From: Methylobacterium sp. J-048
Lineage (GTDB): Bacteria > Pseudomonadota > Alphaproteobacteria > Rhizobiales > Beijerinckiaceae
Assembly: GCF_022829515.1 (NCBI RefSeq)
Contig: NZ_JAKSYL010000131.1
Span: forward strand, 16,947 to 80,946
Reading direction: 5' to 3'
Length of the DNA stretch: 64,000 nucleotides
A model generated the notes under the pieces. That model saw only the letters and a program-made list of their open reading frames with translations, was not told the origin of the DNA and did no database searches. Positions 1 to 8,154 of this stretch are shown here, piece by piece (positions within the stretch are counted from its first letter, which is position 1; each line of letters starts with the position of its first letter). A program made the position numbers and the translations under genes.

Positions 1-341
1 CGCGGGGTGTCGATCGACAGGAACGTCACCGGCTCGTCCGGGGCGATCTCCGGCATCGCGTGCACCGTGCCCTTCTCGAAGAACAAGAGCTGGCCGGGGC
101 CGAACGTCGTCAGGTTCGCGGGGTCGCCCAGCCAGACGGTGCCGCGTCCCGACAGGCAGTACAGGTACTCGTCGCAGGTGGCGTGATAGTGCGGCGGGGT
201 CGGGCGGTAGACCCGGAACACCCGGGCGCTCGCCGCCGCCCGGTCGGTCAGGTAGGTGTCGACCAGGAGCGTCTGCGCGCTGTCGGGCAGAGCCGCCGCC
301 AGCGCCGCCACGTCGAAGAGGCCGGTGCCGGTCTCGGTCAT
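1..341 (-). CDS. Cupin-domain protein (C-terminal part beyond window edge)
   Basis: About 113 codons are present; the reading frame continues past the left edge of the window, so the C-terminus is missing. The translated part carries a cupin motif 1 (PPHYHATCDEYLYCLSGRG, with the H-x-H and Glu metal ligands) followed by GPGQL and a second motif ending GTVHAM, as in single-domain cupins. The ATG at 341 is preceded by a GAGG ribosome site. It starts 10 bp after the stop of the alcohol dehydrogenase gene, so the two probably form one transcript. The substrate is unknown; cupins range from dioxygenases and isomerases to sugar-binding proteins. Confidence 0.8.
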   Translation of the reverse strand, partial: MTETGTGLFDVAALAAALPDSAQTLLVDTYLTDRAAASARVFRVYRPTPPHYHATCDEYLYCLSGRGTVWLGDPANLTTFGPGQLLFFEKGTVHAMPEIAPDEPVTFLSIDTP

Positions 342-351
342 GGCGCCCGCC

Positions 352-1386
352 TCACTGCGAAAAGCCTTCGAGCACGATCTTGCCCTTGGCCCGCCCGCTC
401 TCGATCAGCGCGTGGGCGCGCCGGAGGTTCCGGGCGTCGATCCGCCCGTAATGCTCACCCAGGGTGGTGCGCAGGCGCCCCGCATCCACCAGCCGCGCGA
501 TTTCGTCGAGGAGCGCGCCCTGGGCGCCGATGTCGGACGTGCCGAACATCGAGCGGGTGAACATGAACTCCCAGTGCAGCGACAGGCTCTTGCGCTTGAG
601 CAGGGCCACGTCGAGCTGCGCGGGATCGTCGATCAGGGCGAACCGGCCCTGCGGCGCGATCAGCTCGGCGATCTCGGCCAGATGCGCGTCGGTGTTGGTG
701 GTCGAGAACACGAGGCCCGGCGCGCCGAGGCCCAGAGACGCCACCTCGGCGGCCAGCGGCCGAGCGTGGTCGATCACGTGGTGGGCGCCGAGATCCCGGC
801 ACCAGGCCGCCGTCTCGGGCCGGGACGCGGTGGCGATCACGGTCAGGTCGGTGAGCTGCCGGGCGAGCTGGATCGCCACCGAGCCGACACCGCCCGCGCC
901 GCCGACGATCAGGATCGCCAGGGCGGCGCCCGGCACCGGCTTGCCGGTGCCTGACTTGCCGGTGTCGAGCCGGTCGAACAGGGCCTCCCAGGCTGTGATC
1001 GCGGTGAGCGGCAGGGCCGCGGCCTGCGCCCAGTCGAGGCTGGCGGGCTTGTGCCCGACGATGCGCGCGTCGACGCAATGATATTCGGCGTTGGTCCCCG
1101 GCCGGGTGAGGTCGCCCGCGTAGAACACCGCGTCCCCGACGGAAAAGCCCTCGGCCTCCGCACCCGTGGCGACCACGGTGCCGGCGGCGTCCCAGCCCAG
1201 AATCTTGACCCCGCCCGCCTCGGGCTCGGCTCGCACGCGGACCTTGGTGTCGACCGGGTTCACCGAGACCGCCTCGACCTTCACCAGCAGGTCACGGGGT
1301 CCGGGCTCGGGCCGGGGCAGATCGAAATCGACCAGGGCCTCGGCCTCGGTGATCGGCAGGGATTTTCTGTATCCGACGGCGCGCAT
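352..1386 (-). CDS. Zinc-type alcohol dehydrogenase-like oxidoreductase (MDR superfamily)
   Basis: 344 residues, the usual size of the quinone-oxidoreductase-like branch of the medium-chain dehydrogenases. An N-terminal GroES-like part (SVNPVDTKVR) is followed by a Rossmann NADPH site (VGGAGGVGSVAIQLARQ, about residue 160). The structural-zinc cysteine cluster is absent, as in this zinc-free subfamily. The ATG at 1386 has a strong GGAGGAG site; in-frame codons further upstream lie in the intergenic repeat and are unlikely starts. It is divergent from an HxlR regulator and directly followed by a cupin gene. HxlR regulators often control adjacent oxidoreductases responding to aldehydes or quinones, so that is the likely context; the substrate is unproven. 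Confidence 0.85.
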   Translation of the reverse strand: MRAVGYRKSLPITEAEALVDFDLPRPEPGPRDLLVKVEAVSVNPVDTKVRVRAEPEAGGVKILGWDAAGTVVATGAEAEGFSVGDAVFYAGDLTRPGTNAEYHCVDARIVGHKPASLDWAQAAALPLTAITAWEALFDRLDTGKSGTGKPVPGAALAILIVGGAGGVGSVAIQLARQLTDLTVIATASRPETAAWCRDLGAHHVIDHARPLAAEVASLGLGAPGLVFSTTNTDAHLAEIAELIAPQGRFALIDDPAQLDVALLKRKSLSLHWEFMFTRSMFGTSDIGAQGALLDEIARLVDAGRLRTTLGEHYGRIDARNLRRAHALIESGRAKGKIVLEGFSQ

Positions 1387-1473
1387 CGCAATCTCCTCCG
1401 GCTGTCGGGCCAGGAGATGCCGTCCGCCTCCACGGAGCGCAAGTACGCACATAAAACGCCGATAGTGCCAAGA

Positions 1474-1512
1474 ATGATACCGTCCAATGATACCATCCGA
1501 TGAGACCGTCGA
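1474..1512. promoter_or_regulatory. Three tandem 13-bp repeats in the adh/hxlR divergent promoter region
   Basis: Three consecutive 13-mers starting at 1474, 1487 and 1500 read ATGATACCGTCCA, ATGATACCATCCG and ATGAGACCGTCGA. They fill the gap between the divergent dehydrogenase and HxlR genes and end 10 bp before the chosen HxlR start. The position and periodicity suggest an operator bound by the HxlR protein, but that is inference. The repeats also create an in-frame ATG at 1487 that is probably not the true start. Confidence 0.5.
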
Positions 1513-1522
1513 GGCTCCCGCC

Positions 1523-1906
1523 ATGCCCCGCATCCGGGACCATCGCGGCACGTGCAGCCCCGGCTGCGCCGTCGAGGCCACCCTCCGGCTCATCGACGGC
1601 AAGTGGAAGGGCGTGATCCTCAACCACCTGCTGGAAGGGACCCTGCGCTTCGCCGCGATTCGCCGGCGGCTGGCGAGCGTGACGCAGCGCATGCTGACGA
1701 ACCAGCTGCGCGAGATGGAGGCGGACGGCCTGATCGCGCGGAAGGTCTACGCCGAGGTGCCCCCGAAGGTGGAGTACAGCCTGACCGAGCGGGGCCGGTC
1801 CCTGGAGCCGGTCATCCACGCGCTGAAGGCATGGGGCGATCGGCATGCCGAACTCGCGGCCGACCTGCAGGCGGATGCGGCGGATACGGTTCGGACTGCC
1901 GCCTGA
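1523..1906 (+). CDS. HxlR-family winged-helix transcriptional regulator
   Basis: 127 residues from the ATG at 1523. The HxlR core is clear: [20 protein letters not shown] (the helix that normally holds the redox or formaldehyde-sensing Cys), then [10 protein letters not shown] and [19 protein letters not shown] (recognition helix) and [10 protein letters not shown] (wing). Two Cys lie close together near the N-terminus. The start at 1523 was preferred over an in-frame ATG at 1487 because a GAGG site precedes it and because 1487 lies within tandem repeats. It is divergent from the alcohol dehydrogenase-cupin pair, which it probably controls. Confidence 0.88.
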   Translation: MPRIRDHRGTCSPGCAVEATLRLIDGKWKGVILNHLLEGTLRFAAIRRRLASVTQRMLTNQLREMEADGLIARKVYAEVPPKVEYSLTERGRSLEPVIHALKAWGDRHAELAADLQADAADTVRTAA

Positions 1907-2003
1907 TTGTGCATCGCACGCAGCGGCAAGGCCCTGCACCGTAACGGTGTTTTTATATCCGTGCCGGATCATTACGGTTAACGCTGTACCAGTCCGGGTT
2001 CCG

Positions 2004-4052
2004 ATGGCCGTCCTCTCCTCGCTCCGCGCCCGCATCCTCGCGGTGGCGCTCGCGCCTTGTCTCGCCTTCGCGGGGGCAGCCGGATGGGCGGTGTCCGATC
2101 AGTGGGCGCGGCGCGCCGAGATGGACCGGGTCGAGACCCTGGTCGGCCTCGCCTCGCGGATCAGCGCCTTCGTCCACGAGGGTCAGCGCGAGCGCGGCGC
2201 CTCCAGCCTGTTCCTGGGCGCCAAGGGGGCGCAGTTCGGGCCGGAACTCGCGACCCAGCGGAGCCGCACCGACGCGGCTTTGGCCGGGCTCCCCGAGGCG
2301 ATGGCGGCGGCGACCGCGTTCGGGCCCGCCTTCGCGGCGCGGGCCGAGGGCTTCGCGAAGGTGCTCGCCGGGCTCGCCGCCCAGCGCCGGGAGGTCGACA
2401 CCCTCGGCGTGAGCGCACCGCAGGCGGTGGCGTTCTACACCGGCCTGATCGGCGAGGGGCTGGGCCTGGTCCGGGCGATGGGCGGGGTGATCGGCGAGGC
2501 CGGCATCGCGGCCCGGGCGAACGCCTACGCGGCGTTCCTGGCGATGAAGGAGGCCGCCGGCCAGGAGCGGGCCGCCGCCTCGGCGGTGTTCGCCTCCGGC
2601 ACCCTGGATCTCCCCGCCACGCGCCGGCTCGCCACGCTCTCGGCCGATCAGGCGACCTACGGCGCCCTGTTCCGGGCCGGGGCCACCGACGGGCAGGCCA
2701 GATTGCTGGACGAGGCCGAGGCGACCGAGCCGGCCCGGGAGGTGGCGCGCCTGCGCAAGGCCGCACAGGAGACGCTGCCGGGCACGCCTCTCGCCTTCCG
2801 CGACGCGCCGGCCTGGTTCCGGCTCGCCACCCAGCGCATCGACGCCCTGAAGGGGGTCGAGGACCGGCTGACCGCCGACCTGGTCTCCGCCGCCGGCGCG
2901 CTGCGGGCCCGGGCCGACGAGATGCTGACGGCCTGGATCGCGGGCGGGCTCGCCCTGTTCGCGCTCTCGGTCGGCTTCGCGTTCTGGCTGGGCACGGCCA
3001 TCGCCCGGCCCCTGGTCCGGATGGCCCGAGTGCTGACGGCGATCGGCCGGGACGAGCCGGGCGCCGACCTGACGATTCCCGCCGGGGGGCCGCGCGAGGT
3101 GCGGGCGATCGCCGGCGCCGCGGTCACGTTCCGCGACAGCGTCGCCGAGCGCCGGCTCGCCCGGGCCGCGCAGCAGCGGCTCGCCGCCGAGACCGCCGCC
3201 GCGCAGCGCACGGCCGCCCTGAGCCTCGCCGACAGCTTCGAGCAGCAGGTCGGCGGCATTGTCGAGGCGGTCTCGGCGGCGGCCGAGCAGCTGGAGGCCT
3301 CCGCCCACGGCATGGCCCGGTCCGCGCAGGACACCACCGACCTCAGCCGGGCCGTGGCCGGTGCGGCGGACTCGGCCGCCCGCTCGGCCGACACCGTGGC
3401 GGCCGCCACCGAGGAGCTCACCGCCTCGGTCCGGGAGATCGGCGTGCAGGTCGGGGCCTCGGCCGACCTCGCGGCCTCGGCCACCCGGGACGCGGACGGC
3501 ATGGCCGGGGAGGTCCGCCGCCTCGCCCAGGCCGCCGGCAGCATCGGGGAGATCGTCGCGATGATCTCGGACATCGCCGGCCAGACCAACCTGCTGGCGC
3601 TCAACGCCACGATCGAGGCGGCCCGGGCCGGGGAGGCCGGCCGCGGCTTCGCGGTGGTCGCCATGGAGGTGAAGAACCTCGCCGGCCAGACCGCGAAGGC
3701 CACCGAAGAGATCGCCGCCAAGGTCGCCGAGATCACCGGATCCACGGAGGCCTCAGTCCGGTCGATCGGCGGCATCACCGAGGTGATCCGCAACCTCGCC
3801 CGGATCGGGGCCGAGATCGCCGCCATGGTCGAGCAGCAGGGCGCGGCCACCGCCGAGATCGCCCGCACCACCGGTCAGACCTCGCAGGATACCCGCGCGG
3901 TCTCGAGCCACATCGCCGGCGTGGGCGACGCGGCGGATATGGCCAGCCACGGCTCGTCCCAGGTGCTGGACGCCGCCAGCGACCTGGCCCGGCAGGCCAG
4001 CGCCCTGCGCGGCGCGGTCGGCGATTTTCTGGCCAACGTCCGGGCCGCCTGA
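2004..4052 (+). CDS. Methyl-accepting chemotaxis protein with nitrate/nitrite-sensing-like periplasmic domain
   Basis: 682 residues. An N-terminal membrane segment (about residues 8-28) is followed by a helical periplasmic domain with the signature [20 protein letters not shown], typical of NIT (nitrate and nitrite sensing) domains. A second membrane segment lies near residue 315, then a HAMP linker ([18 protein letters not shown]) and a long cytoplasmic signalling domain whose hairpin tip reads [20 protein letters not shown]. It should feed CheA/CheW; no che genes are nearby. The start at 2004 lacks a strong ribosome site, but upstream in-frame codons lie in an AT-richer stretch that looks like promoter. 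Ligand assignment is by domain resemblance only. Confidence 0.87.
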   Translation: MAVLSSLRARILAVALAPCLAFAGAAGWAVSDQWARRAEMDRVETLVGLASRISAFVHEGQRERGASSLFLGAKGAQFGPELATQRSRTDAALAGLPEAMAAATAFGPAFAARAEGFAKVLAGLAAQRREVDTLGVSAPQAVAFYTGLIGEGLGLVRAMGGVIGEAGIAARANAYAAFLAMKEAAGQERAAASAVFASGTLDLPATRRLATLSADQATYGALFRAGATDGQARLLDEAEATEPAREVARLRKAAQETLPGTPLAFRDAPAWFRLATQRIDALKGVEDRLTADLVSAAGALRARADEMLTAWIAGGLALFALSVGFAFWLGTAIARPLVRMARVLTAIGRDEPGADLTIPAGGPREVRAIAGAAVTFRDSVAERRLARAAQQRLAAETAAAQRTAALSLADSFEQQVGGIVEAVSAAAEQLEASAHGMARSAQDTTDLSRAVAGAADSAARSADTVAAATEELTASVREIGVQVGASADLAASATRDADGMAGEVRRLAQAAGSIGEIVAMISDIAGQTNLLALNATIEAARAGEAGRGFAVVAMEVKNLAGQTAKATEEIAAKVAEITGSTEASVRSIGGITEVIRNLARIGAEIAAMVEQQGAATAEIARTTGQTSQDTRAVSSHIAGVGDAADMASHGSSQVLDAASDLARQASALRGAVGDFLANVRAA

Positions 4053-4068
4053 GGGCGCCCAACGACCC

Positions 4069-4114
4069 TCAGGGGCTCCGCCCCCGAACCCCGCCAAAGG
4101 GCTGAGCCCTTTGG
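4069..4114. repeat. Two-hairpin intergenic palindrome (family A)
   Basis: One hairpin around GGGGCTCCGCCCC is followed by a spacer and a second hairpin around CCAAAGGGCTGAGCCCTTTGG. The same two-hairpin layout recurs, in either orientation, at 5059, 7662, 7714, 18361, 19131 and 21663. Lying just after the chemoreceptor stop, it may act as a transcription terminator or mRNA 3' stabiliser, but its dispersal shows it is a repeat family. Confidence 0.75.
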
Positions 4115-4129
4115 GATCCCGGGACCGAC

Positions 4130-4999
4130 CTAGGCGAGGCCGAGGTTGAGCAGGCGGTCTGCGTTGCGCCAGAGGGCGGCGTCCAGGGCGTCGTCCGAGA
4201 GGCCGAGCGCGCGAAAATCCTCGACGCCCTGGCGCATCGGCCGGAACGGGAACGAGGAACCGAACAGGAACTGGTCCTTCATGAAGCCGTTCGCCGCCTC
4301 GACGTAGAGGCCGCCGCCGGGGGCGAACGTGTACATGTCCGGAGAGACGAACACGTTCTCGTTGCGGAAGGCCACGGTCACCATCTCGGCGACATGCGGG
4401 TAGAACCCGTGGCAGCACACGATCGGCAGCTTCGGGAAGGTTTTGGCGACCCGGTCCACCGCCAGCGGGTCGTTGAGGCGCAGGTCCGGGGTGGTGGGGC
4501 CGGACATCACGAAGGCCGGGACCGCGAGTTTCTCGCACAGCTCGTAGAGCGGCATCAGCCGCTCGTCGTCCGCCCGCATGCCCTCGCGGTAGAAGCCGGC
4601 ATCGAGGTTGATCCCCTTGAAGCCGAGCTCGGTCACGGCGCGCTTGGCCTCCGCCACAGCGGCCTTGCGGCCGAGCTTCACCGGATCCACCGAGGCGATG
4701 CCGATCAGCCGCTTCGGGTCATGCCCGGCGGCCTGCGCGAGGGCGTCGTTCGAGATCCGGACCCCCGGCACCGAGCGGGCGACCATCACGGCGACGTCGA
4801 TCCCGGCCCCGTCCATCTCGGCCCGGAATCCCTCGATCGTCGCGCCGCGGGTGAAGTGCTCGACCTCGCGGCTGCCGACCCGGGCGTTCAGCCAGCGGGC
4901 GACGCCGAATTCCGGCGTATCGGGCTCGGCGCCGAAGAATGTGTGCAGGAAGGTCGGACGGCTGCGCATGTCCACGACAGGCATTTTTTGGGACTCCAT
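4130..4999 (-). CDS. Amidohydrolase-2 family protein with degenerate metal-binding motifs
   Basis: 289 residues with the fold signature of the aminocarboxymuconate-semialdehyde decarboxylase (ACMSD)/amidohydrolase-2 family: RLIGIASVDP, ELGFKGINLD, LPIVCCHGFYPHVAEM and FLFGSSFPFRPM near the C-terminus. The first strand reads VVDMRSRPTF where active members have a His-x-His metal pair, and the late motif reads GSSFPF where active members have an Asp (GSDYPF-like). The His of CCHG is kept. A conventional divalent-metal site therefore looks impaired. It may be an alternative subfamily or a non-hydrolytic protein. It is flanked by two family-A repeats and lies 135 bp from the end-to-start neighbouring MFS transporter on the same strand. 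The start at 4999 has no strong ribosome site; Met6 is possible. Confidence 0.75.
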   Translation of the reverse strand: MESQKMPVVDMRSRPTFLHTFFGAEPDTPEFGVARWLNARVGSREVEHFTRGATIEGFRAEMDGAGIDVAVMVARSVPGVRISNDALAQAAGHDPKRLIGIASVDPVKLGRKAAVAEAKRAVTELGFKGINLDAGFYREGMRADDERLMPLYELCEKLAVPAFVMSGPTTPDLRLNDPLAVDRVAKTFPKLPIVCCHGFYPHVAEMVTVAFRNENVFVSPDMYTFAPGGGLYVEAANGFMKDQFLFGSSFPFRPMRQGVEDFRALGLSDDALDAALWRNADRLLNLGLA

Positions 5000-5058
5000 G
5001 GTTGTGATGTGAGCAAGGTCTGGGGCTGAACGTCGATCGTCGAATCAGATCATGGATT

Positions 5059-5104
5059 CACAAGGTCGAGACCTTGTGCGGGTGCAGGGCAGAGCCCTGC
5101 AAGA
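5059..5104. repeat. Two-hairpin intergenic palindrome (family A variant)
   Basis: A perfect palindrome CACAAGGTCGAGACCTTGTG (5059-5078), spacer CGGGT, and a second hairpin GCAGGGCAGAGCCCTGC. The layout is that of family A, but the first stem has a GGTC/GACC core, a variant also seen at 7733-7752. Confidence 0.7.
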
Positions 5105-5134
5105 CTCGCCTGGAAGACTCGGCGGCTCGTCCGC

Positions 5135-6556
5135 TCAATGCGAGACGGCCTCCAGCACCTTGCCGCGGGTCTCGACCCCGAGGGTGAGGACCAGGAGCGC
5201 GGCGATCAGGAAACCGCCGGCGCCGACCTGGAAGGCGGTGGCCGGGCCGTAATCGCGGACCAGCACCGGGACGATCATCGGTCCCAGGATGGCGCCGATC
5301 CGCCCGAAGGCCGAGGCGAAGCCGGCCCCCGTGGCCCGGGCCCGGGTCGGGTACAGTTCCGGCGTGTAGGCGTAGAGGCAGCTCCACATGCCGAACATGA
5401 AGAACTGCATCACGAAGCCGGCGACGAACAGCCCGGTCACCGCGAGGCCGGCGACGGTCAGCACGGGCTCGCCGCCGGCATTGCCGTACAGCCAGGCCGC
5501 GGCCGCGGCGCAGACCAGGAACAGGGCCGTGGTCGGCTTGCGGCCAATCCGCTCCAGCAGCAATGCCGCCGCCGCGAAGCCCGGGATGCCGCCCAGCGTG
5601 ATCAGGGTCACGAAGCCCACCGATCCGACGATCGAGAAGCCGCGCTCCTTGAGCAGCACCGCGATCCAGGAATTGAGCCCGAAGAAGCCGATCAGCGCGA
5701 AGAACCACAGCCCGAAGGCCATCACGGTGCGCATCCGGTAGGCCGGCGCGAACAGGGTCGCCACCGCGCTCAGCCGGGGTGCGGGAACCGCCTCCGCCAC
5801 CGCGGCGGCGATCTGCGGGGTGACCGGGGGGAGGGGCCGGCCGGTGGCGCGCTCGACCGCGCGCTCCATCGTGGCCATCACCGCCTCGGCCTCCGCATGG
5901 CGCCCGGATTCGGCGAGCCAGCGGGGCGATTCGGGCATGGAGCGGCGCACCGCGAGCACCACCAGCGACAGCAGGCCGACCACCACGAAGGCCCAGCGCC
6001 AGCCGAGATAGGGCAGCACGAAGAAGCTGATCGCCCCCGACAGCACGTAGCCCACCGCCCAGAACCCCTCCAGGATCGCGATGTATCGGCCGCGCACGGG
6101 GGCGGGAACGATCTCCGAGACCATCGCCTGCGCCACCGGCGCCTCGCCGCCGACGCCCGCCCCGATCAGGAACCGGCAGGCCATCAGCACGGGCAGGCTC
6201 CAGGCGGTGGCCGCCGCGAGGCTTGCCAGGCCCCAGACCACCATGGTCACCTGGAACACCGCCTTGCGGCCGAACCGGTCGGAGGCGGTGCCGGCGACGA
6301 TGTTGCCGACGAGCTGGCCCGCGAAGGTCATGGCGGCGAGCTGGCCGGCCTCCGTGGGGCTCAAGCCGAACGCCACCACGATCGAGCCGAGCAGGAAGGT
6401 CAGGAGCGCCACGTCGATCTGGTCCACCAGCCAGGCGGACGCGATGACCGCGAAGATCTTGCGCTGGTAGCGCGACATCGGCAGCCGCTCGAGCCGCGCG
6501 GCGATGTCGGAGACGACCGGTCGCCCGTCTCCCTGAGCTGTGTCGGCCAGCGGCAC
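5135..6556 (-). CDS. Major facilitator superfamily transporter (metabolite:H+ symporter type)
   Basis: 473 residues, with about 12 hydrophobic segments. The loop 2-3 signature is present as GTASDRFGRKAVF (about residue 92), a Glu- or Gly-rich motif in TM4-5 (CRFLIGAGVGGEAPVAQAMV) follows, and the corresponding second-half motif is LLLERIGRKPTTALF. The pattern fits the sugar/aromatic-acid symporter branch. The start is GTG at 6556, chosen because AGGAAGGATCACC precedes it. It lies upstream of the amidohydrolase-like gene on the same strand, so it may import that protein's substrate, which is unknown. The upstream gap to the divergent deacetylase carries a family-B palindrome. Confidence 0.85.
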   Translation of the reverse strand: MPLADTAQGDGRPVVSDIAARLERLPMSRYQRKIFAVIASAWLVDQIDVALLTFLLGSIVVAFGLSPTEAGQLAAMTFAGQLVGNIVAGTASDRFGRKAVFQVTMVVWGLASLAAATAWSLPVLMACRFLIGAGVGGEAPVAQAMVSEIVPAPVRGRYIAILEGFWAVGYVLSGAISFFVLPYLGWRWAFVVVGLLSLVVLAVRRSMPESPRWLAESGRHAEAEAVMATMERAVERATGRPLPPVTPQIAAAVAEAVPAPRLSAVATLFAPAYRMRTVMAFGLWFFALIGFFGLNSWIAVLLKERGFSIVGSVGFVTLITLGGIPGFAAAALLLERIGRKPTTALFLVCAAAAAWLYGNAGGEPVLTVAGLAVTGLFVAGFVMQFFMFGMWSCLYAYTPELYPTRARATGAGFASAFGRIGAILGPMIVPVLVRDYGPATAFQVGAGGFLIAALLVLTLGVETRGKVLEAVSH

Positions 6557-6667
6557 GGTGATCCTTCCTCGGCACCCGGACCGCGGCGCCCGCGATCCCG
6601 TGCCCGACCCGGTACAGCAGACCCGGCCGTCGGAACAGGCGTGGCGGCGGCCCGGATCGGGCCGACA

Positions 6668-6714
6668 GCATCGTCTTTTCCCCGAAAGCCGGACACCACC
6701 TTTCGGGACGATGC
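6668..6714. repeat. Family-B palindrome (GCATC...GATGC)
   Basis: A 47-bp inverted repeat that begins GCATCGTCTTTTCCCCGAAA and ends TTTCGGGACGATGC. Related copies lie at 26485, 44606 and 59879. It occupies the divergent gap between the MFS and deacetylase genes and ends 37 bp before the latter's ATG. Confidence 0.7.
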
Positions 6715-6751
6715 TCTATCTGCCCAGGCGCCCCCGGACACTGGACCCGCG

Positions 6752-7645
6752 ATGGATGATGCACCCTCGGCCGCGCAGCAGCATGGCCGCTACCGCTACA
6801 GCGCCCTTCCGGACCGGCCGGTCTACGACTGGCCCGGGGCTAAGCGGCTCGCGGTCTATGTCGGCCTCAACCTCGAGACCTTCGATTTCGGGTCGGGGCT
6901 CGGGGCCGAGCTGGCGCCGGGCGGTCCGCAGCCCGACGTGCTCAATTACGGCTGGCGCGACTGGGGCAACCGGGTCGGGGCCTGGCGGCTGCGGGACGCC
7001 CTCGACGGTCTCGGCCTGCCCGCCAGCGTGCTGGTCAACAGCCGGCTCTACCGGGACTGCCCGGGCCTGATCGAGGCGTTCCGGGCCCGGGGCGATGAGA
7101 TCGTCGGCCACGGCCGCACCAATGCCGAGCGGCAGGGCACCCTGTCCGAGACGGAGGAGCGCGCCCTGATCGCCGAGGCCACCGCGATCCTGACCCGGGA
7201 GGAGGGCCGGGCGCCGGGCGGCTGGCTCGGGCCCTGGATCTCGCAATCGCGGGTGACGCCGGACCTGCTGGCGGAGGCCGGCTACCGCTACCTCCTCGAC
7301 TGGTGCCACGACGACCAGCCGACCTGGATGGCGACCCGGGGCGGCGGCCGGATCCTGGCCGTGCCCTATCCGCAGGAACTGAACGACATCCCGGCGATCG
7401 TCGCCCGCAAGGAGACCGGCCGAGACTTCGCCGACGCGATCGTCGACGCCTTCGACGAGATGCTGGAACAATCCGCTGCTGCACCCCTGGTGATGGGCAT
7501 CGCGCTCCATCCCTACATCGTCGGCCAGCCCCACCGGCTGCGGCCCCTGCGGGCGGCGCTCGCGCATATCGCGGCCCACCGGGACCGGATCTGGCTCACC
7601 ACGGCCGGCGCCATCGCCGCCGCCCTGGATCCACCCACCGGCTGA
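6752..7645 (+). CDS. Polysaccharide deacetylase family protein (PuuE/allantoinase-like branch)
   Basis: 297 residues. NodB-homology features appear in order: RLAVYVGLNLETF (start of the barrel), NYGWRDWGNRVGAWRLRDAL, EIVGHGRTNAERQGTLSE (the conserved H-x-x-N/H segment), GGWLGPWISQSRVTPDLLAE, and ALHPYIVGQPHRL near the C-terminus. NYGWRDWGNRVG is characteristic of the allantoinase/chitooligosaccharide-like PuuE branch rather than peptidoglycan deacetylases. No signal peptide is seen, so it is cytoplasmic. The ATG at 6752 was chosen as the first good start after the family-B palindrome. The nearby MFS and amidohydrolase-like genes hint at catabolism of a small C-N compound, which is inference. 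Confidence 0.83.
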   Translation: MDDAPSAAQQHGRYRYSALPDRPVYDWPGAKRLAVYVGLNLETFDFGSGLGAELAPGGPQPDVLNYGWRDWGNRVGAWRLRDALDGLGLPASVLVNSRLYRDCPGLIEAFRARGDEIVGHGRTNAERQGTLSETEERALIAEATAILTREEGRAPGGWLGPWISQSRVTPDLLAEAGYRYLLDWCHDDQPTWMATRGGGRILAVPYPQELNDIPAIVARKETGRDFADAIVDAFDEMLEQSAAAPLVMGIALHPYIVGQPHRLRPLRAALAHIAAHRDRIWLTTAGAIAAALDPPTG

Positions 7646-7661
7646 TCCTCAAGGACGGGTT

Positions 7662-7752
7662 TCCAGAGGGCTCAGCCCTTTGGCGGGGTTCGGGGGCGGA
7701 GCCCCTGAGAACGGCGGGCTCCGCCCGCACCCGCAAAAGGTCTCGACCTTTT
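7662..7752. repeat. Two family-A palindromes back to back
   Basis: The first copy (7662-7707) reads CCAGAGGGCTCAGCCCTTTGG followed by a GGGGGCGGAGCCCC hairpin. The second (7714-7752) is in the opposite order: CGGGCTCCGCCCG followed by CAAAAGGTCTCGACCTTTTG. They sit in the convergent gap between the deacetylase and a small membrane-protein gene, where they could end transcription from both sides. Confidence 0.75.
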
Positions 7753-7772
7753 GAATCCGGAATTTTCGTCGT

Positions 7773-8036
7773 TCAGTCGGGGATCACGAGGCCGATCGAC
7801 AGGCACAGGGCGGCTACGGCGGTGAGCGCCACGGCCGCCTGGCGGACCTGATACCAGCGGGCGCTGCGGGCGCGCTCCTCCGGGGTGGCGCCGAGATGCA
7901 GCTCGTCGTCGAAACCCTTCACGAAGGATTCGAAGCTCGGAACGGCCCGCCGGGCGAGCCACAGCCACACGCCGACAGCGATCAGGCTGACCGCCCCGCC
8001 GCCATACGTAAACGCATCATCCAGCATCCGGCGCAC
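7773..8036 (-). CDS. Small membrane protein of unknown function
   Basis: 87 residues from a GTG at 8036 (an ATG at 8027 is an alternative). Two hydrophobic segments (GAVSLIAVGVWLWLA, about 14-28, and AAVALTAVAALCLSIGLVI near the C-terminus) flank a charged loop with the stretch ATPEERARSARWYQVRQ. No family is recognised. Codon use matches the genome, and the frame ends just before the paired palindromes. It is on the same strand as rlmB but downstream of it with a gap of about 120 bp, so a shared transcript is possible but not evident. Confidence 0.6.
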   Translation of the reverse strand: MRRMLDDAFTYGGGAVSLIAVGVWLWLARRAVPSFESFVKGFDDELHLGATPEERARSARWYQVRQAAVALTAVAALCLSIGLVIPD

Positions 8037-8154
8037 GCCTACTAGCCCACGCCCCCCTCACTGCTGTCTTCTACTGCAAGATGCTGGAATTGCCTAGGTC
8101 GCCGGTCCAATTCGACGGGCGCCTTTTTGTTTCAGGACTGTATCTGGGTGCGGT

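Noticed and set aside
2057..4105. Long open frames overlapping the first chemoreceptor in other phases
   Set aside because: Arg/Gly-rich translations without domains; the chemoreceptor frame explains the region completely.
8041..8150. A tRNA-like 3' end (GGTCCAATTCGAC... GGGCGCC) downstream of rlmB, where tRNA genes are common in alphaproteobacteria
   Set aside because: The T-arm cannot form a 5-bp stem with a 7-base loop and no matching D-arm, anticodon stem or acceptor strand is found upstream.
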